DNA of 64,000 nt, taken from NCBI RefSeq assembly GCF_900116295.1, contig NZ_FPAF01000003.1, forward strand, positions 372,001-436,000, read 5' to 3'. This document shows, piece by piece, positions 17,201 to 25,407 of the stretch. The notes beneath the pieces are model-generated. The model did no database searches, had not been told where the DNA came from, and saw only the letters and a program-made list of their open reading frames with translations. Every line of letters starts with the position of its first letter. Positions within the stretch are counted from its first letter, which is position 1. This DNA comes from Bacillus sp. 103mf (GTDB lineage Bacteria; Bacillota; Bacilli; Bacillales; Bacillaceae_G). The translations under genes and the position numbers were made by a program.

Positions 17201-17791
17201 TCAATCAGAGCGACGAGAACGACCGAGAGAACCGAGAGGGCCAAGAGGACCGGAACGATGAGAGCGACGAGAACGAGAACGACGAGAACGAGAACGACGA
17301 GAACGAGAGCGACGGGAACGAGAGCGACGAGAACGAGAGCGACGGGAACGAGAGCGACGAGAACGAGAACGACGAGAACGAGAGCGACGAGAACGAGAGC
17401 GACGGGAACGAGAGCGACGAGAACGAGAGCGACGAGAACGAGAGCGACGGGAACGAGAGCGTTTAGAACAGCGGGAACGACGAGAGCGAGAGCGTTTAGA
17501 GCAGCGGGAACGACGAGAACGAGAGCGTTTGGAACAGCGGGAACGACGAGAGCGGTGAGAACGAGAACGGCAAGAGGAAAGAAAACGCCAAGAGCGGCAA
17601 GTGCAACGAGAACGACGAGAGCGAGAGCGTTTGGAACAGCGGGAACGACGAGAACGAGAGCGGTCAGAACAGCGGGAACGACGAGAGCGGCGAGAACAGC
17701 GAGAGCGCTTAGGCTCTTGGCATAGAAAGGTTTCCATTCCAGCCCCTTTTACCTCTTCTACTGCTTTTTGAATGTCATTTCTTGAATACAT
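17201..17791 (-). CDS. exsB: ExsB/CotG-like spore surface protein (Ser/Arg repeats)
   Basis: A 196-residue protein read on the minus strand. Residues 1-26 are ordinary (MYSRNDIQKAVEEVKGAGME then TFLCQE). The rest is a tandem array of RSRRS and CSKRSRSRRS units, closing with GPLGPLGSLGRSRRSD. This composition, and the adjacent divergent cotH, identify a CotG-type protein; in B. anthracis the counterpart ExsB is highly phosphorylated and needed to hold the exosporium. CotH-family kinases phosphorylate such Ser-rich arrays. AAGGAGGC precedes ATG. A candidate SigK promoter (CATACCTTA with an AC 17 bp upstream) lies at about 17865-17895. The array is very repetitive at DNA level, and an open frame on the plus strand across it is only its shadow. 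Confidence 0.8.
   Translation of the reverse strand: MYSRNDIQKAVEEVKGAGMETFLCQEPKRSRCSRRSRRSRCSDRSRSRRSRCSKRSRSRRSRCTCRSWRFLSSCRSRSHRSRRSRCSKRSRSRRSRCSKRSRSRRSRCSKRSRSRRSRSRRSRSRRSRSRRSRSRRSRSRRSRSRRSRSRRSRSRRSRSRRSRSRRSRSRRSRSRRSHRSGPLGPLGSLGRSRRSD
17240..17710 (-). repeat. Tandem 15/30-bp coding repeats in exsB
   Basis: Fifteen-base units (CGACGAGAACGAGAG and one-base variants) repeat through the right half; a 30-base form containing TTTAGAACAGCGGGAACG encodes the Cys/Lys-bearing units. Strong identity between units makes copy number prone to change. Confidence 0.85.
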
Positions 17792-17956
17792 TTAAGAAAA
17801 GCCTCCTTAATAAAAAATGAGATTGTATCTGTTGTTGAATTTTGAATAATGAACTTTCTATTAATAAGGTATGTCGACTAGATAAATTATGTTTGTTCTT
17901 TTTGAAAAATGGTGTTATATCCTAAAGGAAACAGACTGTGATAGGTAGCCTGCTTT

Positions 17957-18079
17957 TTAGGAATTAGTATTTTGATCTGCAGGAACGATGTGAGTATTTT
18001 GAGAGTTTTCATCTTTTTGAATAGTACCTCTGTAAAGGGTGCCTCCATATTTCGATATTTCGAAAAGGAAATTCTTTTC
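17957..18079 (-). pseudogene. Coding-like remnant between exsB and cotH
   Basis: A minus-strand frame without a start codon reads YEKNFLFEISKYGGTLYRGT then IQKDENSQNTHIVPADQNTN and ends at TAA 17957-17959. The sequence looks like a genuine protein C-terminus but is closed upstream by TAG. Unrecognised; possibly the tail of a lost gene. Confidence 0.3.
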
Positions 18080-18092
18080 GTACTATTATATT

Positions 18093-18200
18093 ATGAAGCA
18101 TTTATTTTTTTGCATAGGAGAAGCGTATATAGCTAATCAAAATGAATATATAGTGGATGTGGCAATTGGGGAAGGAAGGGCATACATTGGTTGTAGATGA
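18093..18200 (+). CDS. Possible 35-residue leader ORF upstream of cotH
   Basis: ATG 18093 to TGA 18198-18200 encodes [20 protein letters not shown] then [15 protein letters not shown]. Its stop overlaps an ATG (18197) in the cotH frame. There is no clear ribosome site, so this may be a remnant or a chance frame. Confidence 0.25.
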   Translation: MKHLFFCIGEAYIANQNEYIVDVAIGEGRAYIGCR

Positions 18201-18220
18201 AAGAGAAGGGAAGGGAGAAA

Positions 18221-19294
18221 ATGATACCTTCTTATGATTTTTTTATTCACCCAATGTATATCGTCGAGTTACGAAAAGATGTTTGGTCTGATGATCCTGT
18301 TCCAGCTAAGTTAACATATGATAAAAGAAAGTATGATATTGATATCGTATATCGCGGCTCTCATATTCGGAAATTGAAGAAAAAATCATATCATGTGATG
18401 TTCTATAAACCTAAATTTTTCCAAGGTGTGCAAGAGCTGCATTTTAATTCGGAATTTAATGATCCTTCTTTAATACGAAATAAGTTATCACTAGATTTTT
18501 TTTCAGACATTGGCACGTTATCACCGAAGGCGCAACATGTTCTTGTGAAGGTTAATAATCGATTTGAAGGAGTTTATTTACAGTTAGAATCGGTAGATGA
18601 AAATTTTTTACGGAGACGAAATTTACCAAAGGGTTCGATTTACTATGCAGTCGACGATGATGCGAATTTTTCATTAGTGAGTGAGTTAGATAAAGATATA
18701 AAAAAGAAATTATCCTTAGGGTATGAGTTGAAATGTGGAAATGAACATAGTGAAGGATACATTAGTGAATTTATCTATCAACTGAATACGATTTCCAGAG
18801 CAGCTTACGAAAAAAAAATCGTAAAATATGTCGATGTTGATAAATATTTAAGATGGTTAGCGGGTGTTGTATGCACGCAAAACTTTGATGGATTTGTGCA
18901 CAATTATGCACTCTACCACAATGAAGAAACAAAGTTGTTTGAAATGATTCCATGGGACTATGATGCAACGTGGGGACGAGATGTACAAGGTCGAAAGATG
19001 GGGCATGATTATATTCGTATTCAAGGATTTAATACGTTAAGTGCTAGATTACTTGATGTTGATGTTTTTAGAAAGAAATATAAAAAAATTTTGAAAGATA
19101 TACTCTCTCATCAATTTACAGTAGAATATATAAAACCGAAAGTAGAGGGAATGCACGAAGAACTTCGTCCATATATTGTGCAAGATCCGTATGTGAAATC
19201 GAAAATAGATGTATTTGATAGTGAGCCAAGTTTGATTTTTCGATATATAGAAAAACGTCGTGAATTTATACGAGAACATTTAGATGAATTATGA
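18221..19294 (+). CDS. cotH: Spore coat protein kinase CotH
   Basis: A 357-residue CotH-family protein. It contains the ATP-binding and catalytic pattern of the atypical spore kinases: [20 protein letters not shown] near residues 36-55, [30 protein letters not shown], and [12 protein letters not shown] (the metal-binding DYD). CotH phosphorylates Ser residues of CotB/CotG-type proteins during spore coat assembly, and its partner gene exsB lies divergent. ATG 18197 is in frame, but AAGGGAAGGGAG lies just ahead of ATG 18221, giving the usual N-terminus [12 protein letters not shown]. Confidence 0.93.
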   Translation: MIPSYDFFIHPMYIVELRKDVWSDDPVPAKLTYDKRKYDIDIVYRGSHIRKLKKKSYHVMFYKPKFFQGVQELHFNSEFNDPSLIRNKLSLDFFSDIGTLSPKAQHVLVKVNNRFEGVYLQLESVDENFLRRRNLPKGSIYYAVDDDANFSLVSELDKDIKKKLSLGYELKCGNEHSEGYISEFIYQLNTISRAAYEKKIVKYVDVDKYLRWLAGVVCTQNFDGFVHNYALYHNEETKLFEMIPWDYDATWGRDVQGRKMGHDYIRIQGFNTLSARLLDVDVFRKKYKKILKDILSHQFTVEYIKPKVEGMHEELRPYIVQDPYVKSKIDVFDSEPSLIFRYIEKRREFIREHLDEL

Positions 19295-19355
19295 AGATGA
19301 ACAAAAAAGAGATTGAACAATCAATCTCTTTTTTATTATATAATAAGTGTAATCC

Positions 19356-19471
19356 ATATAAATACAAATTAAAAAATCGACATAAAACCCTCTTTCTTTT
19401 TAGGTGGGCGAGAGCATCTGGCCATGCATAGTAGCAACTTATATGTCGGAAAATTAAAATGGATATATATA
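19356..19471 (+). repeat. R190 repeat, copy 3 (internally deleted)
   Basis: Left end is complete (ATATAAATACAAATTAAA) through GGCCATGCATAG, then jumps straight to TAGCAACTTATATGTCGG and the right end. About 75 bp between the two GCATAG sequences are missing, consistent with recombination at the short direct repeat. Confidence 0.8.
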
Positions 19472-19490
19472 AATTGAAGAAGGTGAAATG

Positions 19491-20108
19491 ATGGAAATAA
19501 AATGGATTGAATGGGTAAAACAAATACAAGCAATTGCGCAGGCTGGATTAGCATATTCAAAAGATGTCTATGATATAGAACGTTTTCAAGACCTTCGGAA
19601 ATTATCAATTGAAATGATGGCACATTATACAAAAACAGATTGGGAAGTGATTGAGCATTTATTTGCCAATGAAACGGGTTATCAAACTCCCAAAGTAGAT
19701 ATACGAGCGGTCGTGTTTCAAGAAGGAAAGTTACTTTTTGTAAAAGAAAAAAGTGATGGGAAATGGGCACTTCCAGGTGGGTGGGCTGATATTGGATATA
19801 CACCTACGGAAGTAGCGCGAAAAGAAGTTTTAGAAGAAACAGGTTACAAAGTAGAAAACTTTCGTTTATTATCTATCTTTGATAAACAGAAACATCAGCC
19901 ATCACCTTCTGCAATAGATGTATATAAAATATTTATTAGCTGTGAAATAGTAGGTGGTGAAAGACAAGCTGGTATTGAAACGGAAGATGTTCGCTTTTTT
20001 GGAGAAGAAGGATTGCCAGAACTATCAATAGGAAGAAATACAGAATGGCAAATCCGGCAAATGTTTGCTTATATGAAAGATCCGAATAAAGAAAGATTGG
20101 TTGATTAA
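19491..20108 (+). CDS. Nudix hydrolase with N-terminal helical domain
   Basis: A 205-residue protein. Residues ~1-60 form the helical N-terminal domain found in one Nudix subfamily (IEWVKQIQAIAQAGLAYSKD, YDIERFQDLRKLS). The Nudix box follows: GGWADIGYTPTEVARKEVLE then ETGY; the first Glu of the classic box is replaced by Tyr, as is usual in this subfamily, but the metal-binding EVLEE is intact. Members are typically nucleoside-diphosphate-sugar or ADP-ribose pyrophosphatases; substrate unproved. ATG 19488 and 19491 are adjacent; AAGGTG spaces better with 19491. The gene sits between two same-orientation R190 copies. Confidence 0.85.
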   Translation: MEIKWIEWVKQIQAIAQAGLAYSKDVYDIERFQDLRKLSIEMMAHYTKTDWEVIEHLFANETGYQTPKVDIRAVVFQEGKLLFVKEKSDGKWALPGGWADIGYTPTEVARKEVLEETGYKVENFRLLSIFDKQKHQPSPSAIDVYKIFISCEIVGGERQAGIETEDVRFFGEEGLPELSIGRNTEWQIRQMFAYMKDPNKERLVD

Positions 20109-20122
20109 GCAATAACGAAGAT

Positions 20123-20321
20123 TATATAAATACAAATTAAGAAATCGACATAAAAACTCCCTTTCTTTTTAGGCGGGCGAGAGTATCTGGCCATGCATAG
20201 AAGCGGTCAGGTCCTTTTCTGCGACATGCAAGGTTTCAAACAAAAGGAGAAAGTGAGTAACGGTCGTGTTGTATTGTGCATAGTAACAACTTATATGTCG
20301 AAAAATTAAAATGGATATATA
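20123..20321 (+). repeat. R190 repeat, copy 4
   Basis: Full-length: TTATATAAATACAAATTAAG at left, GGCCATGCATAGAAGCGG in the core, TTATATGTCGAAAAATTAAA then ATGGATATATATA at right. Same orientation as copy 3 on the other side of the Nudix gene. Confidence 0.9.
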
Positions 20322-20343
20322 TACGAAAAGCTATTTTGGTTAT

Positions 20344-20763
20344 TTATAATGTTTTTTCTAATATGATTTTTGGTTCGCCTTTTTCATCAGTATATGTACG
20401 ATAATATTAAATCTGTGCTTAATACTTAATATTAGCATGCTTCTCCATTTGTTTTTTGTTTGGATTGTTTTGTAGCTATTCTCTTTACACCATTTATGCT
20501 GCATATGCATAAGTTCTGAAGAAATGCCTTGTTTTCTGTAGTTTGGATGTACACCACCAATCCAACTATAGAAATGATTTTCTCTTCTTTCAAAGCCAAT
20601 TACAGTTTCATGATCGAGAGCAAGTGCTAAAAGTAGACGTTTTTTCGTTCATTTCTTTTAGTAGATTTGTATTAGGAACTTGGAAAATTTCTTTGTGAAA
20701 AATTAGTAAATTTTTTATAACTTGCTTGTTTTTTGGAATCATTTCTAGTAATCTATATTCCAT
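20344..20763 (-). pseudogene. GNAT acetyltransferase pseudogene with two frameshifts
   Basis: ATG (20763) follows a good site (GAAAGGAG). It reads MEYRLLEMIPKNKQVIKNLL then IFHKEIFQVPN; a one-base gain in a run of six T (plus strand, 20640-20645) shifts the frame. The next frame reads LALALDHETVIGFERRENHF, YSWIGGVHPNYRKQGISSEL (acetyl-CoA loop) and LILSIKH. A second shift near 20398-20403 is needed to reach TYTDEKGEPKIILEKTL and the TAA. The intact start signals and clear family pattern indicate recent loss. Confidence 0.8.
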
Positions 20764-20915
20764 CGTGCACTTTCTCCTTTCGAAATAGAAATGTTAAGTA
20801 TGTTTTTTTATTATTGCATAATTTTATACTATTAAGTAGTAGCATATTGGCAAGGATAGATTTTTATGAAATAATAAGAAAGTGTGTGTGCGTAGAAAAA
20901 AGGAGATAATGAAGA

Positions 20916-21518
20916 ATGTTAGCAAATTTAGTTGAGCAGTTACTACAATTTTTTATAAGTCTGGGCTATTCTGGGATTGCGCTAGGACTTATGATCGAAA
21001 TTATTCCGAGTGAAATTGTATTATCTTATGCGGGTTATTTAGTTGCTAAGGGAGAAATTAATTTCGTTGGGGCAGTGATTGCCGGAACGATTGGTGGAAC
21101 GTTAGCGCAAATTTTCTTGTATTGGCTTGGATATTACGGCGGACGTCCGGTTGTTGAAAAATACGGTAAATATTTATTAATTAAAAAGCATCATTTAGAT
21201 GTAGCAGAAGAATGGTTTAAGCGATATGGTGCAGGCGTGATTTTCTCTGCACGCTTTATCCCATTTGTACGTCATGCAATATCGATTCCAGCAGGACTAG
21301 CTAAAATGTCATTGCAACGATTTACAGCATATACAGTACTCGCAATTATTCCGTGGTCTATCCTGTTTATTTATTTAGGTGAAAAACTTGGCGGGAATTG
21401 GCGTCATATTAAAGAATATGCTGCTGACTACACGCATTATTTCATCGCAGGGGCGATTCTTTTTATTGCTGTATACATAGGTATGAAATTATTGAAAAAA
21501 AGAAAAACAGGTCGTTAA
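20916..21518 (+). CDS. DedA-family membrane protein
   Basis: A 200-residue polytopic protein with the DedA/VTT-fold signature: E-x-x-P-S-E (MIEIIPSEIVLSYAGYLVA), GGTLAQIFLYWLGYYGGRP, and the conserved R/F-x-R-x-x-P region (FSARFIPFVRHAISIPAGLA). DedA proteins are implicated in membrane lipid (undecaprenyl phosphate or phospholipid) translocation and proton-motive force homeostasis. AAAGGAGATAATGAAG precedes ATG. Monocistronic, with terminator then a bcr1 copy. Confidence 0.9.
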   Translation: MLANLVEQLLQFFISLGYSGIALGLMIEIIPSEIVLSYAGYLVAKGEINFVGAVIAGTIGGTLAQIFLYWLGYYGGRPVVEKYGKYLLIKKHHLDVAEEWFKRYGAGVIFSARFIPFVRHAISIPAGLAKMSLQRFTAYTVLAIIPWSILFIYLGEKLGGNWRHIKEYAADYTHYFIAGAILFIAVYIGMKLLKKRKTGR

Positions 21519-21548
21519 AGTCAATGAATTTTCATTGGCTTTTTTTCT
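21518..21548 (+). terminator. Terminator after the DedA gene
   Basis: AGTCAATGA pairs with TCATTGGCT (one G-T pair), then a run of T. Confidence 0.8.
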
Positions 21549-21551
21549 TTG

Positions 21552-21661
21552 TTTATCCCGCTATTCGTGGGCAGTAAGACCCCCACCTCAAGATTCAAAG
21601 AGAAACAAAGAAGATAGGTGGGGGATGAAGAAAACCCCCACTGACGGAAGTTTCACTTTAT
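21552..21661 (+). repeat. Short bcr1 variant (110 bp)
   Basis: TTTATCCCGCTATTCGTGGG to GGAAGTTTCACTTTAT. It lacks the ~45 bp between the two GTGGGGGAT sequences present in full copies. A further degenerate fragment (GCGGGCAGTAAAACCACATC) continues to about 21723. Confidence 0.85.
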
Positions 21662-21787
21662 TGTACTATTTGCGGGCAGTAAAACCACATCTTAAGGCTC
21701 TGAGAGATTAAAGTTTTATCTTATATAAGTTCTAAAAGTAGAAAGTTGTCCATATGGTGTAGTAAAACAGTATAGCGGAGGAATTTC

Positions 21788-23167
21788 ATGAAAGGGTCAC
21801 CGTTTTTACGCGGAACATTCTTTTTAACAATGGCAACGATGATTTCGAAAATGTTAGGTTTTATATATGTAATTCCTTTTACAGCGATGGTTGGAACGGG
21901 AGGATATGTATTATATACATATGCTTATCGTCCTTATACACTTATGCTTAGCATCGCAACGATGGGACTTCCTTTAGCTGTCTCCAAAATGGTATCTAAA
22001 TATAATGAATTAGACGATTATTATACGGTGAAACGAGTATTAAAAAGCGGGCTTATTTTTATGGGGTGTATGGGAGTTATAGCGTTTTTATTGTTATACT
22101 GTTTAGCTCCCTATCTCGCAAAGGTTGTTATTGATAGCGGAGATCAAACGGGTAATAGTGTAACTGCTGTTACATATAATATTCAAATTGTAAGCTTTGC
22201 TTTACTAATTGTTCCTTCTATGAGCTTATTACGTGGATTTTTTCAAGGGTTTCAATCGATGGGGCCATCTGCTTTAAGCGTAGTAGTAGAACAGTTTTTT
22301 CGCGTGTTAACAATCTTAATCGGAAGTTTTGCAGTGCTTCATTTATACAAAGAATCAACAGCGTTGGCGGTTGGAGTTGCTACGTTTGGTGCTTTTATAG
22401 GAGCTATAGCAGGACTTGGAATATTAATTGCATATTATTTAAAGAGAAGGCGTCATTTAAAGAAAAAAGAAAGTATGAGTGTTCCGCAAACAACAAAATC
22501 ATTTTTCGCACTGTACAAAGAATTATTTGCATACTCTATTCCATTTGTTGTTGTTGGTCTTGCGATTCCCTTGTATCAAACAATTGATACATTTACAATT
22601 AATAAGCTATTAATGCAAATGGGATATTTACAGCGGGAAGCGGAAAAAATAAATGCTGTGATTGGGCTCGTACAAATGGTTGTGTTAATTCCAGTTTCGG
22701 TTGCTACAGCTTTTAGTATGTCACTCGTTCCTGAGATGACAAAGGCGTATACAGCAAAAAATGACCAGTTATTATATAAACATTTTACCAGAACAAATTT
22801 ACTTGTAGTATTTCTAACGATTCCAGCATCGTTAGGAATGATGGTTTTAGCTGAACCAGCATATACATTACTATTTGGTATGGGAAATGATCCTGCGTTA
22901 GGAAGTGTGATTTTACGCTATTACGCCCCGGCTTGTATATTATTTTCGCTCTTTGCGGTAACAGCGGCCATGTTACAAGGGATTAATCAACAGGGAAAAA
23001 CAGTAATTGGTTTGTTTATAGGAATAGGGATAAAAATTGTGCTAAATATTGTGTTACTTCCACAATTTGACTATATTAGTTTTGTTATTGCGACATATGC
23101 TGGTTATACTGTTTCTGTTTCGTTTAACTTGTGGATACTTTCTAAATATGTTATAAAAGCAACATAA
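21788..23167 (+). CDS. MurJ/SpoVB-family flippase, short at the C-terminus
   Basis: A 459-residue MATE/MOP-superfamily protein with about twelve membrane segments. The start (GTFFLTMATMISKMLGFIYV) and internal motifs (RGFFQGFQSMGPSALSVVVE; QTIDTFTINKLL) match the SpoVB/YtgP (Amj-independent MurJ) group that exports lipid-linked cell wall precursors or polysaccharides. Family members are usually about 530-550 residues; this one ends at NLWILSKYVIKAT, about two membrane helices early, with a terminator right behind. It may be a truncated paralogue. AGCGGAGGAATTTC precedes ATG. Confidence 0.85.
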   Translation: MKGSPFLRGTFFLTMATMISKMLGFIYVIPFTAMVGTGGYVLYTYAYRPYTLMLSIATMGLPLAVSKMVSKYNELDDYYTVKRVLKSGLIFMGCMGVIAFLLLYCLAPYLAKVVIDSGDQTGNSVTAVTYNIQIVSFALLIVPSMSLLRGFFQGFQSMGPSALSVVVEQFFRVLTILIGSFAVLHLYKESTALAVGVATFGAFIGAIAGLGILIAYYLKRRRHLKKKESMSVPQTTKSFFALYKELFAYSIPFVVVGLAIPLYQTIDTFTINKLLMQMGYLQREAEKINAVIGLVQMVVLIPVSVATAFSMSLVPEMTKAYTAKNDQLLYKHFTRTNLLVVFLTIPASLGMMVLAEPAYTLLFGMGNDPALGSVILRYYAPACILFSLFAVTAAMLQGINQQGKTVIGLFIGIGIKIVLNIVLLPQFDYISFVIATYAGYTVSVSFNLWILSKYVIKAT

Positions 23168-23174
23168 TGTCTAT

Positions 23175-23204
23175 AAAAGACAGAGAATGCTCTGTCTTTT
23201 TCTA
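23175..23204 (+). terminator. Terminator after the flippase gene
   Basis: AAAAGACAGAG pairs with CTCTGTCTTTT around AATG. Confidence 0.85.
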
Positions 23205-23354
23205 TTTGAATAATTTGTGAAGAAAAGCGTTTTCAAAATAATTTTCTATTGAAATCTTTTCATTTGTTTCATATGCTGAAAATGGCGGTTTAAAATAGAC
23301 TGTTATTTCAAAGTGAGGTTGATTCCTACATGTAAAAAGAATCGGGGTGATAGT

Positions 23355-24296
23355 ATGTTAAATATTTATTTAACAGACCGAAACGGAAAACTACAAGAGA
23401 TTGAGGAGATTCAAAAAGGTTGTTGGATTAATGTACTCCATCCAACAGAGGAAGAAATTCAATTTTTAGTTCAAACATTAAATGTTGAACTGGACTTCAT
23501 TAAAGACCCCTTGGATGATGAGGAACGTTCGCGTATTGAAAAAGAGGATGATAATGCCTTAATCATCGTTGATATCCCAACAGTGAGACATGATGAAGAA
23601 GGGAATTCAATGTATGATACGATTCCAATTGGTATGATTGTCATGCCGGAATGTTTTGTGACAATTTGTTTGGAAGAAAATCCGATTTTTGAACGCTTTA
23701 TTAATCAGCGTATTAAAGAATTTTATACTTTTAAAAAGACACGTTTCGCACTGCAGCTCTTATATACGATCTCTACTTATTATTTACGTTATTTAAAACA
23801 GATTAATCGAAAAACAACTGATTTAGAGCAGGAGCTCAATAAATCGATGAAAAATAAAGAGATTTTTACGTTATTAGGGCTTGAAAAAAGCTTAGTGTAC
23901 TTTACGACATCTTTAAAGGCAAATAAGATTGTGATTCAAAAATTGATGCGAAATAATACATTTTTGAAAATGTATGAAGATGATCAAGATTTACTGGAAG
24001 ATGTATTAATTGAAAATAAGCAGGCAATTGAGATGGCCGAAATATATAGCAATATTTTAAGTGGTATGATGAATACATTTAGTTCTGTCATTTCTAATAA
24101 TTTAAACAGTGTTATGAAGTTTTTAACTTCGATGACAATTATATTATCAGTGCCAACAATGGTTTCCAGTTTTTTTGGAATGAATGTTCCGGTTCCTTTA
24201 AGTGAAAACCCTCATGGTTTTTTAATGGCTATGATTATATCTGCAATCTTATCTTGCGTAATGGCCTTTATTTTTTGGAAGAAACGTTATTTTTAA
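23355..24296 (+). CDS. corA: CorA-family divalent metal channel
   Basis: A 313-residue protein with the CorA layout: an N-terminal cytoplasmic alpha/beta domain, a long helix (residues ~160-250), and two C-terminal membrane helices. The signature GMN is in SSFFGMNVPVP at the end of the first helix, and the tail is basic (WKKRYF). It forms a pentameric Mg2+ (or Co2+/Ni2+) channel. An earlier in-frame ATG at 23313 exists, but GGGGTGA before ATG 23355 marks the normal start. No M-box riboswitch is visible upstream. Confidence 0.93.
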   Translation: MLNIYLTDRNGKLQEIEEIQKGCWINVLHPTEEEIQFLVQTLNVELDFIKDPLDDEERSRIEKEDDNALIIVDIPTVRHDEEGNSMYDTIPIGMIVMPECFVTICLEENPIFERFINQRIKEFYTFKKTRFALQLLYTISTYYLRYLKQINRKTTDLEQELNKSMKNKEIFTLLGLEKSLVYFTTSLKANKIVIQKLMRNNTFLKMYEDDQDLLEDVLIENKQAIEMAEIYSNILSGMMNTFSSVISNNLNSVMKFLTSMTIILSVPTMVSSFFGMNVPVPLSENPHGFLMAMIISAILSCVMAFIFWKKRYF

Positions 24297-24306
24297 TATG
24301 AAACTC

Positions 24307-24342
24307 AGCTGTTTTGGAACATTTCCAAAACAGCTTTTTTGC
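24307..24342 (+). terminator. Terminator after corA
   Basis: AGCTGTTTTGGA pairs with TCCAAAACAGCT, then TTTTT. Confidence 0.9.
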
Positions 24343-24507
24343 TATAAAGTGTCGAGGAATTAGCATTTTTGTGTAGTGCTATTCATTAATTTATGAAATA
24401 AAATGTGTATAATATACCATTTAGGTTAATTTTTATAACCACTTGTTCAATCTGTGGATTACAGTTACAATTACATATTGTTAATGAAAAGATAGGGGAT
24501 ATGCATC

Positions 24508-25404
24508 ATGGAAATGTTTCATTTACCAAAAGCATTCCTGCAAATGAATACGATTTTTATTTCAATTTTAATTGAAGCACTGCCATTTGTATTAATTGGT
24601 GTATTTATTTCAGGATTCATTCAAATGTTTGTGACAGAAGATATGGTAGCAAAATGGATGCCAAAGAATCGTTTTCTGTCTGTATTATTAGCAGTTTTTC
24701 TAGGGATGATGTTCCCAGGGTGTGAATGTGGAATTGTTCCAATCGTTCGGCGCCTTATTGGGAAAGGAGTACCACCATATGCAGGGATTGCCTTCATGCT
24801 GACTGGACCAATTATTAATCCTGTCGTTTTATTTGCGACATATGTAGCGTTTGGTAGCAGTATGCATATGGTTTGGTATCGCGCTATTGTCGCCATTATT
24901 GTTGCTGTTATTGTTGGTCTTGTTTTATCGTTTATGTTTAAAGATCATCAACTACGGAATACTAATTTTCCGGTGGTAGATCATAATCGACCATTTCGTC
25001 AAAAATTTTGGGACGTATGTACACATGCTGTTGAAGAGTTTTTCTCAATGGGGAAATTTTTAATTATTGGTGCACTAATTGCGGCAAGCGTACAAACTTT
25101 TGTGAAGACTTCAACACTCCTTGCAATTGGACAAGGACCGTATTCTTCACCAATTGTTATGATGGGACTTGCTTTTATTTTATCATTATGTTCAGAAGCT
25201 GATGCGTTTATTGCATCTTCATTCCAAAGTACATTTTCAACAGCGTCTCTCGTTGCGTTTCTTGTATACGGACCGATGGTAGATATTAAAAATATGTTTA
25301 TGATGCTTGCGACTTTTAAAACACGTTTTGTTATTGTTGTTATTGTTTTAATTACAGTTGTTGTTTATGCAAGCTCACTACTCATTTATATGATGGGGTG
25401 GTAA
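24508..25404 (+). CDS. ycgR: Permease YcgR (ArsP_1/DUF318 family)
   Basis: A 298-residue membrane protein with about eight segments. It has the family's cysteine motif FPGCECGIVPIVRRL and the FMLTGPIINPVV helix, repeated in inverted form as LSLCSEADAFIASSF. ArsP_1-type permeases export small metalloid or metal compounds; YcgR/YcgQ of B. subtilis is an uncharacterised pair. The gene ends 3 bp before ycgQ, so the two act together. A TATAAT lies about 90 bp upstream. No Zur box found. Confidence 0.88.
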   Translation: MEMFHLPKAFLQMNTIFISILIEALPFVLIGVFISGFIQMFVTEDMVAKWMPKNRFLSVLLAVFLGMMFPGCECGIVPIVRRLIGKGVPPYAGIAFMLTGPIINPVVLFATYVAFGSSMHMVWYRAIVAIIVAVIVGLVLSFMFKDHQLRNTNFPVVDHNRPFRQKFWDVCTHAVEEFFSMGKFLIIGALIAASVQTFVKTSTLLAIGQGPYSSPIVMMGLAFILSLCSEADAFIASSFQSTFSTASLVAFLVYGPMVDIKNMFMMLATFKTRFVIVVIVLITVVVYASSLLIYMMGW

Positions 25405-25407
25405 TCG

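Noticed and set aside
17258-17725. Plus-strand 155-codon open frame of Arg/Thr/Ala repeats
   Set aside because: It is the shadow of the exsB Ser/Arg array on the minus strand; no ribosome site and no natural N-terminus.
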